Shown one piece after another: positions 1 to 13,321 of a stretch of 64,000 bases of DNA (position 1 is the first letter of the stretch; each line of letters begins with the position of its first letter). The notes beneath the pieces are model-generated. The model saw nothing but the letters and a program-made list of their open reading frames with translations. It made no database searches and was not told the origin of the DNA. The stretch is from Heliocidaris tuberculata. Lineage: Eukaryota; Echinodermata; Echinoidea; Camarodonta; Echinometridae. Both the position numbers and the translations under genes were made by a program. The DNA lies in the NCBI GenBank assembly GCA_025618425.1, contig CM046836.1:19259243-19323242 (forward strand). Reading direction: 5' to 3'.

Positions 1-525
1 ATGATTTTAGTAGAATCTTAAATATCTGTAATCAAAATCATATTAGCAGAGTGACATTTCACAAAAAAGGTTTTTTCATCTCCCAAAATTCACAGCATTC
101 TTATTCAACAAAGAAAAAGTACAGTGTCAGTGGCCCATTCCCAAGCTCGTCAGTTGATGAAGCATATTCACTTTTAAGTTAATCTCAAATAACAATAATC
201 AAAATCATCAAAGATGTCAAGTGTCATTGAACAAGAACCAGTTGAGCCCTGAACAGAGCCATTGCTCCATACCTTGCCAAGGATTTAACCCCCCCCCCCC
301 TCCCCTTCACTGAAAAAATAAACAACATGTGATGGAAATGAAACAATATTACATCTCTTTGAAGGCAAAAAAAAAAATCAATGTAGACATAAACTAGACA
401 ATGCATCCAAAATCTGTAAGAGACAAACAAAGCCAAAACTTTACAAGATATCCCATTAACAGTGCATTTCAATGATTATTAAAGATCAAAATGGCAAAGA
501 ATTAAAGAATTAGGAGTATCTGTAC
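1..525 (-). other. Left-edge part of the next DNAH1 intron
   Basis: No reading frame here matches the dynein sequence expected after exon 57. It is AT-rich, with a C run near 290-302 and an A run near 366-377. I see no other signal. Confidence 0.7.
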
Positions 526-2270
526 CTGTTTCAATAGGATAGGCTCCAGGGCTGGGTCCAACTCCTCTGCAACATTCTCCAGGAGACATGGTTTGCCAAA
601 GCGGACAGCATTCTCAAGACTACGCAGGAAGTCACGATCAGACAGCTTAATGATGTCAATGCCATTGTCTTTTTCCTGAAAACACAACAGGGAGATTGTC
701 ATGAGACTTGGTTTTTGTTTCCCCATTTTTATTGATCAACACTGCAACTGGAATTAAGAAAGTTCAATTAGAAATATGAAATAAATATAAACAATGAGAC
801 AAAGCAGATTTACAAAGAAAAAAAGGTGATGTAAAATCTCCATTTTATGAAAATATAATGGAACTCATACCCTATTTGTTTGCATTGTTTGCATTCAATA
901 TTTCATTCATCAGTCTTGATGGAGTCTTAAAGCTAGCAAAAATGAACATGAAAACCCTGAGAATGAACTCTAGCTTGGGGCAGAAAAAGTAGTAAATGTC
1001 GATTGAATTGAGCAGTATGTAACAATTAACTTTTCATGGGTGACTTTTTTATAGGCAGCAGAAGGCATAAATGTGGGATGTGTCAAAGCTCAGTGGTAGA
1101 ACAGTGGTCTTGTAACTGGAAGGTCCCTGGTTCCAAAACAAATTAGCACCCTTTGGTAAAGCATAAACCTGTTGTTACCAAGTTCTTCAGATACATGTAG
1201 GATTTAAAGCCAAAGGTACCATGGTTGCTTATCCACAAAGATATACTTGCTTCTCTAGCAATCAAGTAAAATAGAAAACATCATCATCATCATTTTCTTA
1301 CCATAACTTTGATCCACTTATTGGCTTGGCCCTGGGGGTCAATGAACAGAGGCCAACGGCGAGAGAACTGCATGATGACACCGTTCTCAATGGAGAGGTT
1401 GTCACGGGGTAGTCCAGCAATCTGCCACGTCCTGATCTTGACAGGGTCACCAAAGGCCTGGATGAAACCTGGGTCGGTCGTACATGGCACATTGTATTGA
1501 GAAAACTTGGACTGCCACTCCCCTGAGAGTTCAGCTCGGTATTCACCCTGTGCGAAAGAGAGACAGGGAGAGAGAGAGAGAGATAGAGACAGGTAGGGAG
1601 AGAGAGGGAGAGGGATTCGTTAATAGTCTACAGATATTTAATAGACATAAACCTTTACAAAATTCATCGTCTTACAGGTACACATACATGTATCCATTCA
1701 CAAACTAAAAAGTAGAATGTAAACTCTAAATCTTATCTTGTCAATTAATTTTAAAAAATAATAAAGTTGAAAATATAAACTGGACTTTGACGATTTTGCA
1801 ACTGTTAGGCTAACAGTAACCATACCAATAAGTAAAATTTGAGTACAAATGAAAATCTGTGTGATATCTTTCCGTAAAACCTTCACATCACGGAGAGGAA
1901 CAATAATATCTCAAAAGTATTGATGTTAACTAGCTCAATTCCACTAATTGATTAACACAAGTCAAAATTCTATAATTGTTCCAATCATTTTTTTGTCTAC
2001 AAAATGTGTGTCCAGAATATACATGGAGTTGAGGGAAATATTCCTGCTAATTAAACTGAACAATTGGTACATGAACGCATGTTCTTCAAAACAGACGCAG
2101 CTGTGCAGGAGGGAAGAGAAAAAGAAAGTAAAACCTACTGTAAATGGTCCCAGGTATGCCACATAGCCTGCCGATATCAGGACATCTCCACTGATCTGAT
2201 TGATGACCTTCTCCAAGAGGTCAACAGACTCCTGCCATCTACCCTTCTCATCCGCAAGACCACCAATGAG
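526..2270 (-). CDS. DNAH1: DNAH1 exons 55-57: start of AAA5 (residues 3064-3239)
   Basis: Exons: 2139-2270, 1302-1547, 526-675. AAA5 begins around [19 protein letters not shown] and continues with [33 protein letters not shown] and [20 protein letters not shown]. The last visible codons are EPILLKQ at the donor at 526. The next exon, expected to open with the conserved TYKQ-type sequence, is not found in 1-525. The intron between exons 56 and 57 carries a tRNA-related SINE fragment near 1076-1148, and a short C run lies near 290 in the terminal intron. Confidence 0.92.
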
Positions 2271-5200
2271 CTACAAATAAGAAAAGCAAAAGTTGAAATT
2301 TACACTAAAAAATAAACAAAATATTTCAGTTTTTCAAAAGTAGGACTTGAAGTTTGAAATTTACACTAGAAAATAAATGAAATATTTCAGGCACTACATG
2401 TACATGTATATAACACAGACCTTGAAACAGGTGTCCAAGGGCAAATGAGACTCTAAAATCCACAATGCAACCATTGTTCCATTCATAGATATAGCAGCAG
2501 GAACCCCCTCCCCCCTTTAATTTTTTTTTTACAATATCTTTCAAATGACCACCTTACATACAGATAAGAGCTTACATGGAGACCTGCAAAATTTGGGGTT
2601 ACACATGTACCATTATATAATTAAATTGCATTAAATTGCAATAATGTTTAACAAGTGAACTGCACCAAGCTGGCAAGCATTACGGAGGGAAGGGGTAGTT
2701 ACCTTATCAGCCCTCACGAGCCTAGCCTTGCAAAGCTCACACTTGTTCTCCAGCTCCTCCTTCTTGGCCACAGTGTCCTCGTACTTGGCCTTGAGGGTAG
2801 CGATGCCCTCCTCCACCTCCCTCAGGTTGGCTTTGGCTGCATCCAAGATGCGCTGGGTCTTCTCAAGATCCTCTCGGGCCAGGCGCAGGCTTTCCTGCGG
2901 TGAGACGGAGAAACAAGATGCATTTGAATAGAAATAGTCTTTGTTGCACTCAAAATTCACTTTCACAGCCCTAGGGCTAAATTACAGCAGAGTAAAGTTA
3001 AATCAGAAACTTTCACGACACGAAACTTACACGAATTGTAAACGACTGCCATTTTCACAGCAAGAAACTTTTCGCGATTTGTAAAAATTTAGTGTTATGT
3101 CAATTATCATGATTCCATGATATTGCAGCATGAAACTTTCGCGAATCTGAACCACTCACAAAATTGAATCAAATGCGCACAAAAGTTTCTGGTTTTAAAT
3201 GATAGATTGTAAGAATCACGATAATATCATATTCATATTGATAGTAAGAAAATCTAGCATCGAGAGGGGGTGGGAGGATGAGAGAGAAAGAAAGAGAGGT
3301 AGAGAGAGAGGTAGAGTTAGAGTGGGAGAAAGAGGATGAGAGAGGTGATGAAAGAGACAAATAGAGATAAAAAGAGTGAGAATAAGAGAAGTGAGGGAGG
3401 GTGAGAGAGAATGAGAGTGAGCAAGAGAGAGAGAGAGATGAACAAAAGTAATAATAATAATATACCGTTCTTGCACAGCGAATATCACATTATGATATAA
3501 CGTCCCCCTGCGCTTCCAAAGGTTTGAATATTATTACCCTAGCTTTAGCTACGTTTAATGTGTGTGAGAGAGAGAGACACACACACAAAGTGATACAGAA
3601 CGTGACAGAAATAGAGACAAAAGACATAGACAGAGAGTATGATGACAAAGGAGAAAGGGGAATAAAGTGTAGAAGGGAAATGAAACAAAGGGAAGAGGGT
3701 AAACTACTAACCCTTTTTGGTGCCACATTCTTGGCCACAAAGTGATACTTGTGCATAGCCCTGGTCCACTGGCAGATAGAGGTACACGCTTTGGAGACCT
3801 TGGCAATTGCCGCTGGAGTGAACTCTTCATTGTCAATGAACGGCTGGATCTTGGTGATAACTGAGTCAGGAATATTGTCCTACAGACAAAATGATAACAG
3901 AAAAACTTGGTATAAAACTCTTTTAAAAATGACATGAAAATAAAGAGAGGGCTTTAAATCACCTTCCTCAGTAAGATTTTAAATGGACAGGCATACATGG
4001 TAACTGGCCGAATTTCTACTTTTAATGCCCCTCTACGTAATTGTTTTGACAAGTTTGAGTCTTGTATCAAAGTGCTACTTACTTGTGTTATTGTTTTATT
4101 TTAAATGTCATAACTGGAGAATTGTTATCATTATTGTATTTGAAAGTCATCTGTAACAGCTCAGTCCTAAGATTTCATGGCATTTCATGTACAGACTTTT
4201 TCTTGTTAGAAAGCAATTGATAATCCAAATGGATATCCATGGAACATATTATCCTCATTCAGACCTCAAAAATATTAACATAAAAGCAAATTAATACCAG
4301 TTTAAAGAAATAATTTTTTCATTACAGAACCCCTGTTTTGATTTTTTTTTTTTTTACATTAAGATTTCCTTGCACTAAACCTTATTTATTTTACTGATTT
4401 TTACCAGAGCTCTATTAGAGCTTGCAAGAGCTAAATTGCTCAGCGCTCCTATTTATTTTTGTCACTGATGGATACTAAAGATACTGACCTTGTCGTACGC
4501 GAAAAGACTCTCTAGGAACTTGCCAGGGTCCTGCAGGAGACCCTTGCCAGCGTCCCAGTAGTCATCGACCTTGGTCCCTGGCTTCTCTCCCGCCACCTTC
4601 TTGGGTTTGACACCTTTCATGATGCAGACAGCGTCAATCACCATACGCACACCATTTGGTGGACGCTGCAGAGCACGGACCTGTGAACGATGAAGAGACA
4701 ATAGAAGTGATTAAGACTTATCGATGGATTGAAATACTGGATAATTTGGAAACACTGGAATCAAACTCAGCTGAAATGAAAGCCAAGAATGAAATTAGTT
4801 TTTATCAATTATTGTTCTTGATATAAGAGTATATTCAGGTAAACAAATGAGAGACCTATAGCTTTACGCCCTGTCCAAAGGACTCATGGAGGATAAAATA
4901 TACTCAAGAGCAAGAGGGTGATCTCTATAACATATCATTTCACTTTTTAACCCTTCTAAACCCTTTGCAGGCTCTTTTAATAAACAAAGGCCATACCCAA
5001 TGGACAACTGAATGGACATGTAATTCATCACACCAATTAAGCAACATCAAACTCATAACAAACTAACCTCTACAACATCATTGCGGTTGAGTGATTTTAG
5101 TGATGCATGGGCAGCACAGATCAAAGGTGTTATCTATTACATCATTTATCAGTCTTAATCAACAGATTACAAGTTCCTTCATTATGCAGGAACCATCCTT

Positions 5201-8200
5201 CATTACAGATAAACCAAACTAAATGTACATCATACCACCAAGCCAATCAAACTCATACAACAAACTAACCTCGACAACATCGTTACGGTTGAGCGATTTG
5301 AGCGAGGCGAGGGCAGCATCGAGAGCAGGGAGAGCTTCATCAAGGTCCCTCTGGGCATCGGCAGCGATCTCTTGAGTCTCCTTAGCCTTGGCCATGGCCT
5401 GCTGCTCCTCCTTCTGAACAATCTCCATGGTCTCATTGGCTTTAGCCTGGAAAAGGAAAGCCAATCAGAAGGAATTTCAAAGTCAAATTCAAATTGCCGT
5501 TTCTACTTTACGTAAACAATGAAACAACAGATAACAATGATATCATTCTGCCCACTGAATTTCAGTCAATAACAAGGGTGAGAATTAGATTTCAGTCAGA
5601 AGCTTATGCTCCCTTATAATCACTGCATTTCTATCTACATTTATCTTTCTCAACCCAGGTGAAGTAAAAAGCACATGGTAGGAAGATAATCCTGAAATAC
5701 TATGAGCAGTATGATTTGGCCACTCAACAAAACCCAAGGTACTAATAATAGCAAATAAAGGTGATTTCTTTGGTAGCAAAAGATGCTTTGATGATGCAAT
5801 CATCGTTGACATTGTCGAAAATGCTACTACAAGTAACAGAATTATTACTAAAACTAATCTGACCATCGAAAGTGTAACAAATGCAATTCTAGAAAGAAGA
5901 GATCTCACTGTCCATTATGGAAGCTACATGTGCATGTAAATATAGGTCACATGACTCACCGTATCCACTTTAATCTTCTCCATGGTAACCAAAGTCTCCT
6001 TGGATGCCTCCTCCAGCATGGGCTGCATAGTCTCCAGTTCTTCTTGCATGGCTGCTACATCATCAGCAGTCCTCAGGAGCTACAGATAGACAAGGAAACA
6101 AAAATTTGATAGATAAAACTCCCAGAAAAATTCAAATTCAGAAGGCCATGTATTTATCATCCGGTGCTAAAGGAGCTACAACTAGAGACTTTGTGAAGTG
6201 CAAAAATTCAAGAAAATTGCGATTTTAAAGGTCACATTCAATGGGAACAGTCCACTACATGTATGTCCTTTATGTTCCAAAACCCTTGAATATGTAATGT
6301 ATGAGGATGCGCTAGTAATGTTAACACAATCATGAAAAGTTTTTACTATTTCTTTTCAGCAGACCATATGTGTTAAAGATAAGCCTATTCATGAGTTAGC
6401 CATAACCTGGTGTGTTCAGTCTAGGACCCAGCCTTTACTAGTACTTACTGCATTCCGTCTGGTGTACACACTATCATCTGGTGGGTGTGCATAACCAGTC
6501 CTACAAGTATAATGTTATTGGAACATAGGGGTACACATACCCCATACAGCAGCGGCAAGTCAAAGTGTCATATTGAGGAAATAAGTGTTCTAATCATACT
6601 TGAATAAAATCTGCCCCAATCTCATGAAATCCAAAAGGTAAAGATTGGAAGGATTTTTTTTTTTAATGCAGCAAAGAAAAGGTATAGTGTGTGCCCAGCT
6701 AAAAAATATTTGAAAATCTAGTGTCAATGACTTACCTTATCCAAACCAGTCTTGGTGCGGTTCCTGGCTGTCTTCAGTTCATTCTTCTTCAGCCCCAGCA
6801 GTTTGCCATAGATGCCCAGTAGCTCCAGGTAGCTGGTGGGAGTCACATAGTTATGACGGGAGAGCTCGGCCAAGAATTTGATAGACTTGGTAGCAACAGA
6901 TTGATGGACCACCACACACATTTTGACCTGTAAAGAGCATGAAATAGAAAGGTCCAAGGGAATTTGTCAAATTAGGTATTTACATGTAGGTAAATTTCAC
7001 AAAGGAAAGAGATAGCTTCATTACATTTCATAGTGAAACACACCAGCAATGGCACAAAAACGATGATTCCAGGTCATCCGTGAGCTGCAGTAAAGCGAAT
7101 GAACTAAGTAGGGTAAATAACAGAAGCTGTATAGCAGTATTAACAGGAGGAACTACACCTCATGTCATCTCACTATACAAAATAATAATGGTCATTTTAT
7201 AAAGTACAATACAGGAAGCACAAATGAACATGTAAAAATCACAATAATTCAAAGAGCAAAGGATTTTGCTGAATCGTCTTTGAAACTTTACCAAGAGCAG
7301 CAAATTATTTCAATAGACAAGGTAGGCAAAGGTGAATCTTATAATCTTTGATATTGCACATGGAAGCTCCTTTCCATCTAGCAGTTGTGATTTTATTTCT
7401 GCGGTGCCAGCTATACCTACCAAGCCACCTATATTTTCTGGACCTTACTCTAGCTCTGGGATGTCATTGAGGAAGTTCCTAGAGGGCACCAAGTTGCTTA
7501 CCCATCAGCATATACATGTACTTCCATTCATGATAGCATTCATAATAAATTCAACACCAATCAATTATCAATCATGAATACCTACCAGGCCATCAACGAT
7601 CTCTGGACCTTCCTCTAGCTCCGGGATGTCATTGAGGAAGTTTCTAGCCACAGAGAGCAAGGCTTGGTCTGGCCATTCACTGAACCAGTCTATAGTACAG
7701 CAGTTGACCAACGACGGGAACTGACGCAGACGAGCTCGGAAGACCTCACCGATAGGACTGGAGAGAACAAAGAATATGCGATCCGAAAGTGCAATTTCAC
7801 ATCCCAAAATATGAAATTTTATGAAACATATGCAATGATATGGAATACAACTTTTTAATCACAATCTCAGAGGAGTGTTGGTACCAAGATATACATGGCT
7901 TTCCTTCTGTGTATGTTTAAACATTTTAACATGATATTAGAACAACTTCTATCCACAATGGACACCCAGGTACCTTGAATGAATTTACAATGTATTTTTA
8001 ATAATGAAAACTGCATATGAAGGAGGGAAATTTCTCTATCATGGTACATGTATCTTCTCCTTCTCATTTCAAATTGGCATCTAGTCCAGGTTCTGATTTC
8101 ATCAGAGCTCGTTCTTGGCATTTTGTTACGTAAAAATACTCTATTTACATAATCCTTCCAGACTCTGGGATGTCCCTTCATGATATCAATTTTTTTTTTT

Positions 8201-11200
8201 TTCATTTCTCAATCTTCTTAATAGCATTAATCCAGTTGCAATCATTTATCATAATTCTAAAAAGTGCAAAATATTTTGTTATTTTTCGTTTATTTCCATC
8301 ATATTGGCATGATTCTGCTGTACAGTACATTCACATCTTAAATCCATCATAGAATGAAACTTGGTGATCTTTACCTCATACAGAGCACAGTATGAATGTT
8401 CGATTTGACTCTCTTGGTGTAGGCAGAGAATAGATTAGCCTTGGTGGGCTGCATGCCTGAATCTTGGACGATAGGTTTCATGGCATTGTAGATGGAGTCC
8501 AGTTCATCGAAGCCATAGAGGTTAGGAACATCCCCAGAGTTCAGGATATTGTTGATGTCCTCCAAGAAAGATTCACTCTTGATCTGTTTTGTTTTGAAAC
8601 CGAGAGATAGGAAGTTAGATAATTACAAACATATCCATTTTCTTGATAAAAAAAATCATTTAAAGTAACTGTTTTTCATCAGATATCTATTAATCTAAAC
8701 GTCACAATTGAAAGTTTCATTCAAAATCCGTTGTATTTTGTAGACTAAAGATAAGAGGTTAGTTCATTTAATCAAAAATGTACCATCATTTGTTTTTTGC
8801 CACTCCAAGTACAACCAAAATAAGCAATTTATAAGATTTCTGGTTATTTAAATTTCTACTATAAAAATACTCCCCAAACTAAGATGCAGCATTTTCTCTA
8901 TCTTTTCTTTTTTTTCTAGCAGGAACGAATAAAAAGATGATACGTAAAAAGGAAATTTAAATCGATGGTCATGACTTACACTATATTTTGTTTTCCTTTT
9001 TAAAAAAATTCTCTATACAATTTCTTTTTTGAAGTGGATTCCAAGAAATCAACAAACAAAAAAACGCCTTTTAAACAGTTTCCTATATCCCGAAGATGAA
9101 CATGGTCATGGCCAGAGGTAGAAGACAAAGACATGCATACATATGTAAGGCTGCCATCTGGACACAATGACATGCCTGTACATCAACAAAGATGTACATA
9201 CCTGAGTATCACTGAAGAGGAATACAATGGCCTTGTTCTCCAAGCCAGCCTTGAGGAGGATCGTCTTCAGATCTTCCCTCCACTCATTCACACCATAGTT
9301 CTTAGACAGCTCAATCTGGAAGAGATCATACTCGGCCCTGGAAAAAAAAACAGAAGATGAAATAATGAGAACAGGGATGGACGAGTACCACATACAAACA
9401 TGTAGAATATCAAACTTTGTAATACTGTATGTAAAAGGGACTAGTTACCTACATGTAAGAAAACTGACAGGACCTTTCATGCAAATTTAATCAGGATTCC
9501 AAGAGCACTGAATTATACGAATAAACAGATATATATCATAAAATACATGGACCATCTTCTCAGTCTGGAGTATAAACAACTCAAACAACTCAAACAACTC
9601 AAATATCTAATCTACATGTATCTGAGATGGATCGACACAGGTTTTGAGATTTACAATGTCATTTATATACGGTAGACTAAGTGGACCACTGAAATAATAC
9701 ATGTATATTGCCTGGAAATCATGCTGTCGCCTCCAGAGTCAAAGACAAATTTACATGAAGTGCAACGAAAAACCTAGCTTCTACAAGGTAAAAAAAAAAT
9801 GTTTTTGTCCAGTAAGATAAGGAAGAGATACAACAGAAACAAGGGAGAAAACTTACATATGGGCAGCCAGTCTGGTAAGACTCTGTCGGCCACTACCGCC
9901 CACTCCTAGCAGCAGCGCGTTGCCAAGGGGCTGACGGATGACACGAGAGATACGGCAGACATGTTTAGTTGCATCCTCAAAGAGCACCAGCCTCATGACA
10001 GCTGTGTTGACTTGATTGTAGTCCTCAAGGTATTCCTCCATCACGTTTACCATCTGAGGGTAAAAAAGAGATTGGATGAGGTTCATCAGGGTTCCCACAG
10101 AAATTTGAGAACCAACTGATATGGGTTATGGCATACAAGCGGCGCACAAATACCACAAAGTGTTATATATCATTTCATGTTTGTGATGGAAGGCTGCCAT
10201 GGCCACACATGGCCCACACCAACGATCAATTTCCATAACTTTTCATGACTTTGGGAGATTTTTTTTTCTCCATTTTCCATGACTTTCCATGACTTTCCAG
10301 GCTTTTACACGACCGTGGGAACCCTGGGTTAGTGATAGGGCAACATTAGGCATTTGCTCTTCTCGCCCATATACATGTAAGGTAATCCTTTTTTCCCTAT
10401 TCTTTTTATTATCACACATTTCTTATCATGAAGATACCACATTCATTGCAGCAACTTTCAAACAACTACTGGAAAATGGCACCGATTTCACAATACATGT
10501 AAACCAATTCTTAAAAGCCCAGTGACATCTTACCCCTCAAGCTTTCTAAAATGTACTCATTCCTAACGCACACCAACACAGAAACCATGAGATATACTAA
10601 TGAGTATTACAGTCAGGCAGGTAATTTCTTTTACTAAAGTGTGAGAAATAATAAAATTCTGTCTTGCTTTGTGCCCTTTAGGCTAATACTGATAATCAAA
10701 CCTGTAGCACCATCTACCTGCATACTTTTTACAAAGCTTCTGCCAAACAGACCTAAAGTGTAAAGTGTACGTTGTCTGTGAGACAAAGCATAACCATCAC
10801 TTTACCTTTTCCTGATCAGTGATTTCCGCGTAGACCTTGTTGTCGACGTTGGCGATCATGAAGTCGCCGTAGAGCATGGGCTGTCGGGGGTTCACCTCGT
10901 CTATCTTGCAGCCAAAGTCCTTGGTGATCTTCTCCTCCAGGTAGCCCGAGAACCAGTCCCTGTCCTGGTCGTTCACCAGACGGTCCTGGAAGACTCGACA
11001 GTTTTCGTGGTGCCACAGTCGCAGGAGCTGGCTCACATCTTCAAGTCTGGAACCGTCAGCCATCAGCATACCTGAAATGGAAGGTACAACGGATTCAACA
11101 GGAAACTCCTTTTCAGGATACTGGTATGATCAATTGTATCTTGATCACTTTGTTACAAAAGGACAGTGACAGGGGTTTGACACTTGGCATTCCATAAACC

Positions 11201-13286
11201 AGTGGACTACATGTAAGTCAAACTAGGGCCATGTTTCATAAAACTTGCTATCAACAACAAGTTATGGTAATTGCTATAAGCTACTGAAATCATTGAATTT
11301 GATTGGCTTAGAGCAAAGTTGTCATAGATCTGTAGTAGTTGTTACTGATAAAAAGTTTTATGAAACAGGGTCCAGGTTTTGTCCATTTTTTATGACTACA
11401 GGCCAATATTTTTAAAAATTAAATTATGAAATCATAAGGATACATTCAACCTTGCTTTAGTTACCCCCCCCCCCCCCGACCTGTTTGTAAAGATCTCATT
11501 TTCCGTTTCCCTAGAACAGTGTTTCTCAAGAAAAAAAATTTTTTTAACAAAGCCATATAGAAAGATCACCACCACTTCTCTTGACTCCATGAAGTAGTCT
11601 TCTTGTTATATTTGAATAAAAATATATTTCAAACCATTCCAGTTGGCAACATGTAATCCAATTCAAAATCACTATCTCCAAAATCAAACTGTCAAATATT
11701 GGTCAACAATGTGTATATTTATTCACGTAGTTTCACTCTTGATACAAGACTTCTCTTCATTCTTTTATTCTTTTCTTTTTTTGTGAAGAATGTAATGATA
11801 GAATATATCAATGCTGCCAATTTGAAATGATTAAGCCCTTTGGATAATCCTTTCACGATGAGTGTATTCAATTTATTCTTACCTTGGAAGACCTTGGAAA
11901 GATCTCTCAAGTTGAAGGTGTAATGACTCTTGGCAGGGGTTGGTAGGAGCTGAGTGATGATGGTCTCGTACACATCAATAGCTGCGTTCACCACTTGATG
12001 GCCATGTTCTTTCAAAGATGGGTTACTTGCTGCATAAAGACAGATCAAACATTGGAAATCATATATGAATATATTGCAAATTGTACACTGTCTCACTTTG
12101 TGCTTTTAGAGAGGGGTGCATTATGCATTCTACTGTGCTTAATCTACAGTCCCACAACACTGTTCTGTCATCATCATTGCTTGTAAAGTTGTATTCATAG
12201 ATGAAATGTTTAAAGCGTACCAACCACCTGAAAAAAAAGAATTTGTATACCACTGGGCAGTATAAAATTAACCTCAAAGAACTTTATCTGAAATTCTATA
12301 GGTCAACAGTTCAGGAGTATGAAGGAAATAAAGGATAACATGAAGGTGCTCGCGTGGAACCAAACATTCCGAGTTGGATTCTGAGCGAGCCCTTATCTTG
12401 GCGAGCGCGTACGGGGTGCGTTGAGTAGTCTACTCACGAGTCGCTTTTATGCTTATAGAGAGTATAATTAAACTTGTAATATCTCTTTATAGAAGTGATA
12501 TTCGAAGCCCATATTTGGAATATAGTAGAATGACATGGAACCTCTAACATACAGGGTAAGATATTTTTTGTGATTGGTACCCTTTAAATCATCATCATCA
12601 TCACCATCTTCATCATCCTCATCAGCCCTATCATCAACATCAATGAAATTTCACATGCTTTCCATTTTCCTCCAATACAGCTTAGATGTTTGACTGTTTG
12701 AAAAATATGAATCAAGGAAATGGCAATACCCAGTTCATGCTGATAAAAATTACATTATTAAAGAATATCTATCTCGTGAGTTTTAGTAGAGGATCTTGGA
12801 GATAGATCAATAGGTACGACTTTACGAATTTTTCTTCATAGTTGGCAGCTACATGTAGGTATATGTACATCTTACAGCATACTACATTTAGGGGGGTATT
12901 TTGGGTAAGGTTTCATTTTAAGGATAACAATAACGACTACTCACCGAGCCAGCTGTTGAGAATGGTGGAGAAGATGCGGACCTTGCTCTTCCTTTGCATC
13001 TCAATGAAGGAGATGTAGTTAAAGTGACGCATCAGACGGGCTGTCACAGGGTTACGACCGCCACCAGGTGGACCCATGGCGCAACAGAACCCGATGTCCA
13101 CAAGCTCCCTAAAGGCACCTATTCAGAAAAGGAAAGAAAAAGTTTGAAATGATGGTTGTCTTCAGTGGTAATCTTTTTTATTATCATTATCATCATCAAC
13201 GGCACCATCATGACCATTATCAACAACAGCATCAACTCCCACATTATCACCATCAACATCATCACTATCAACACTACCATCATTAC

Positions 13287-13321
<35 letters not shown>

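Noticed and set aside
1072..1150. Functional tRNA-Thr gene
   Set aside because: No acceptor-stem pairing and a degraded B box; a SINE head fits better.
9887..9915. AAA4 P-loop with Arg instead of Lys as a lost site
   Set aside because: GVGGSGRQ is the normal form in axonemal dynein AAA4, so it is not a defect.
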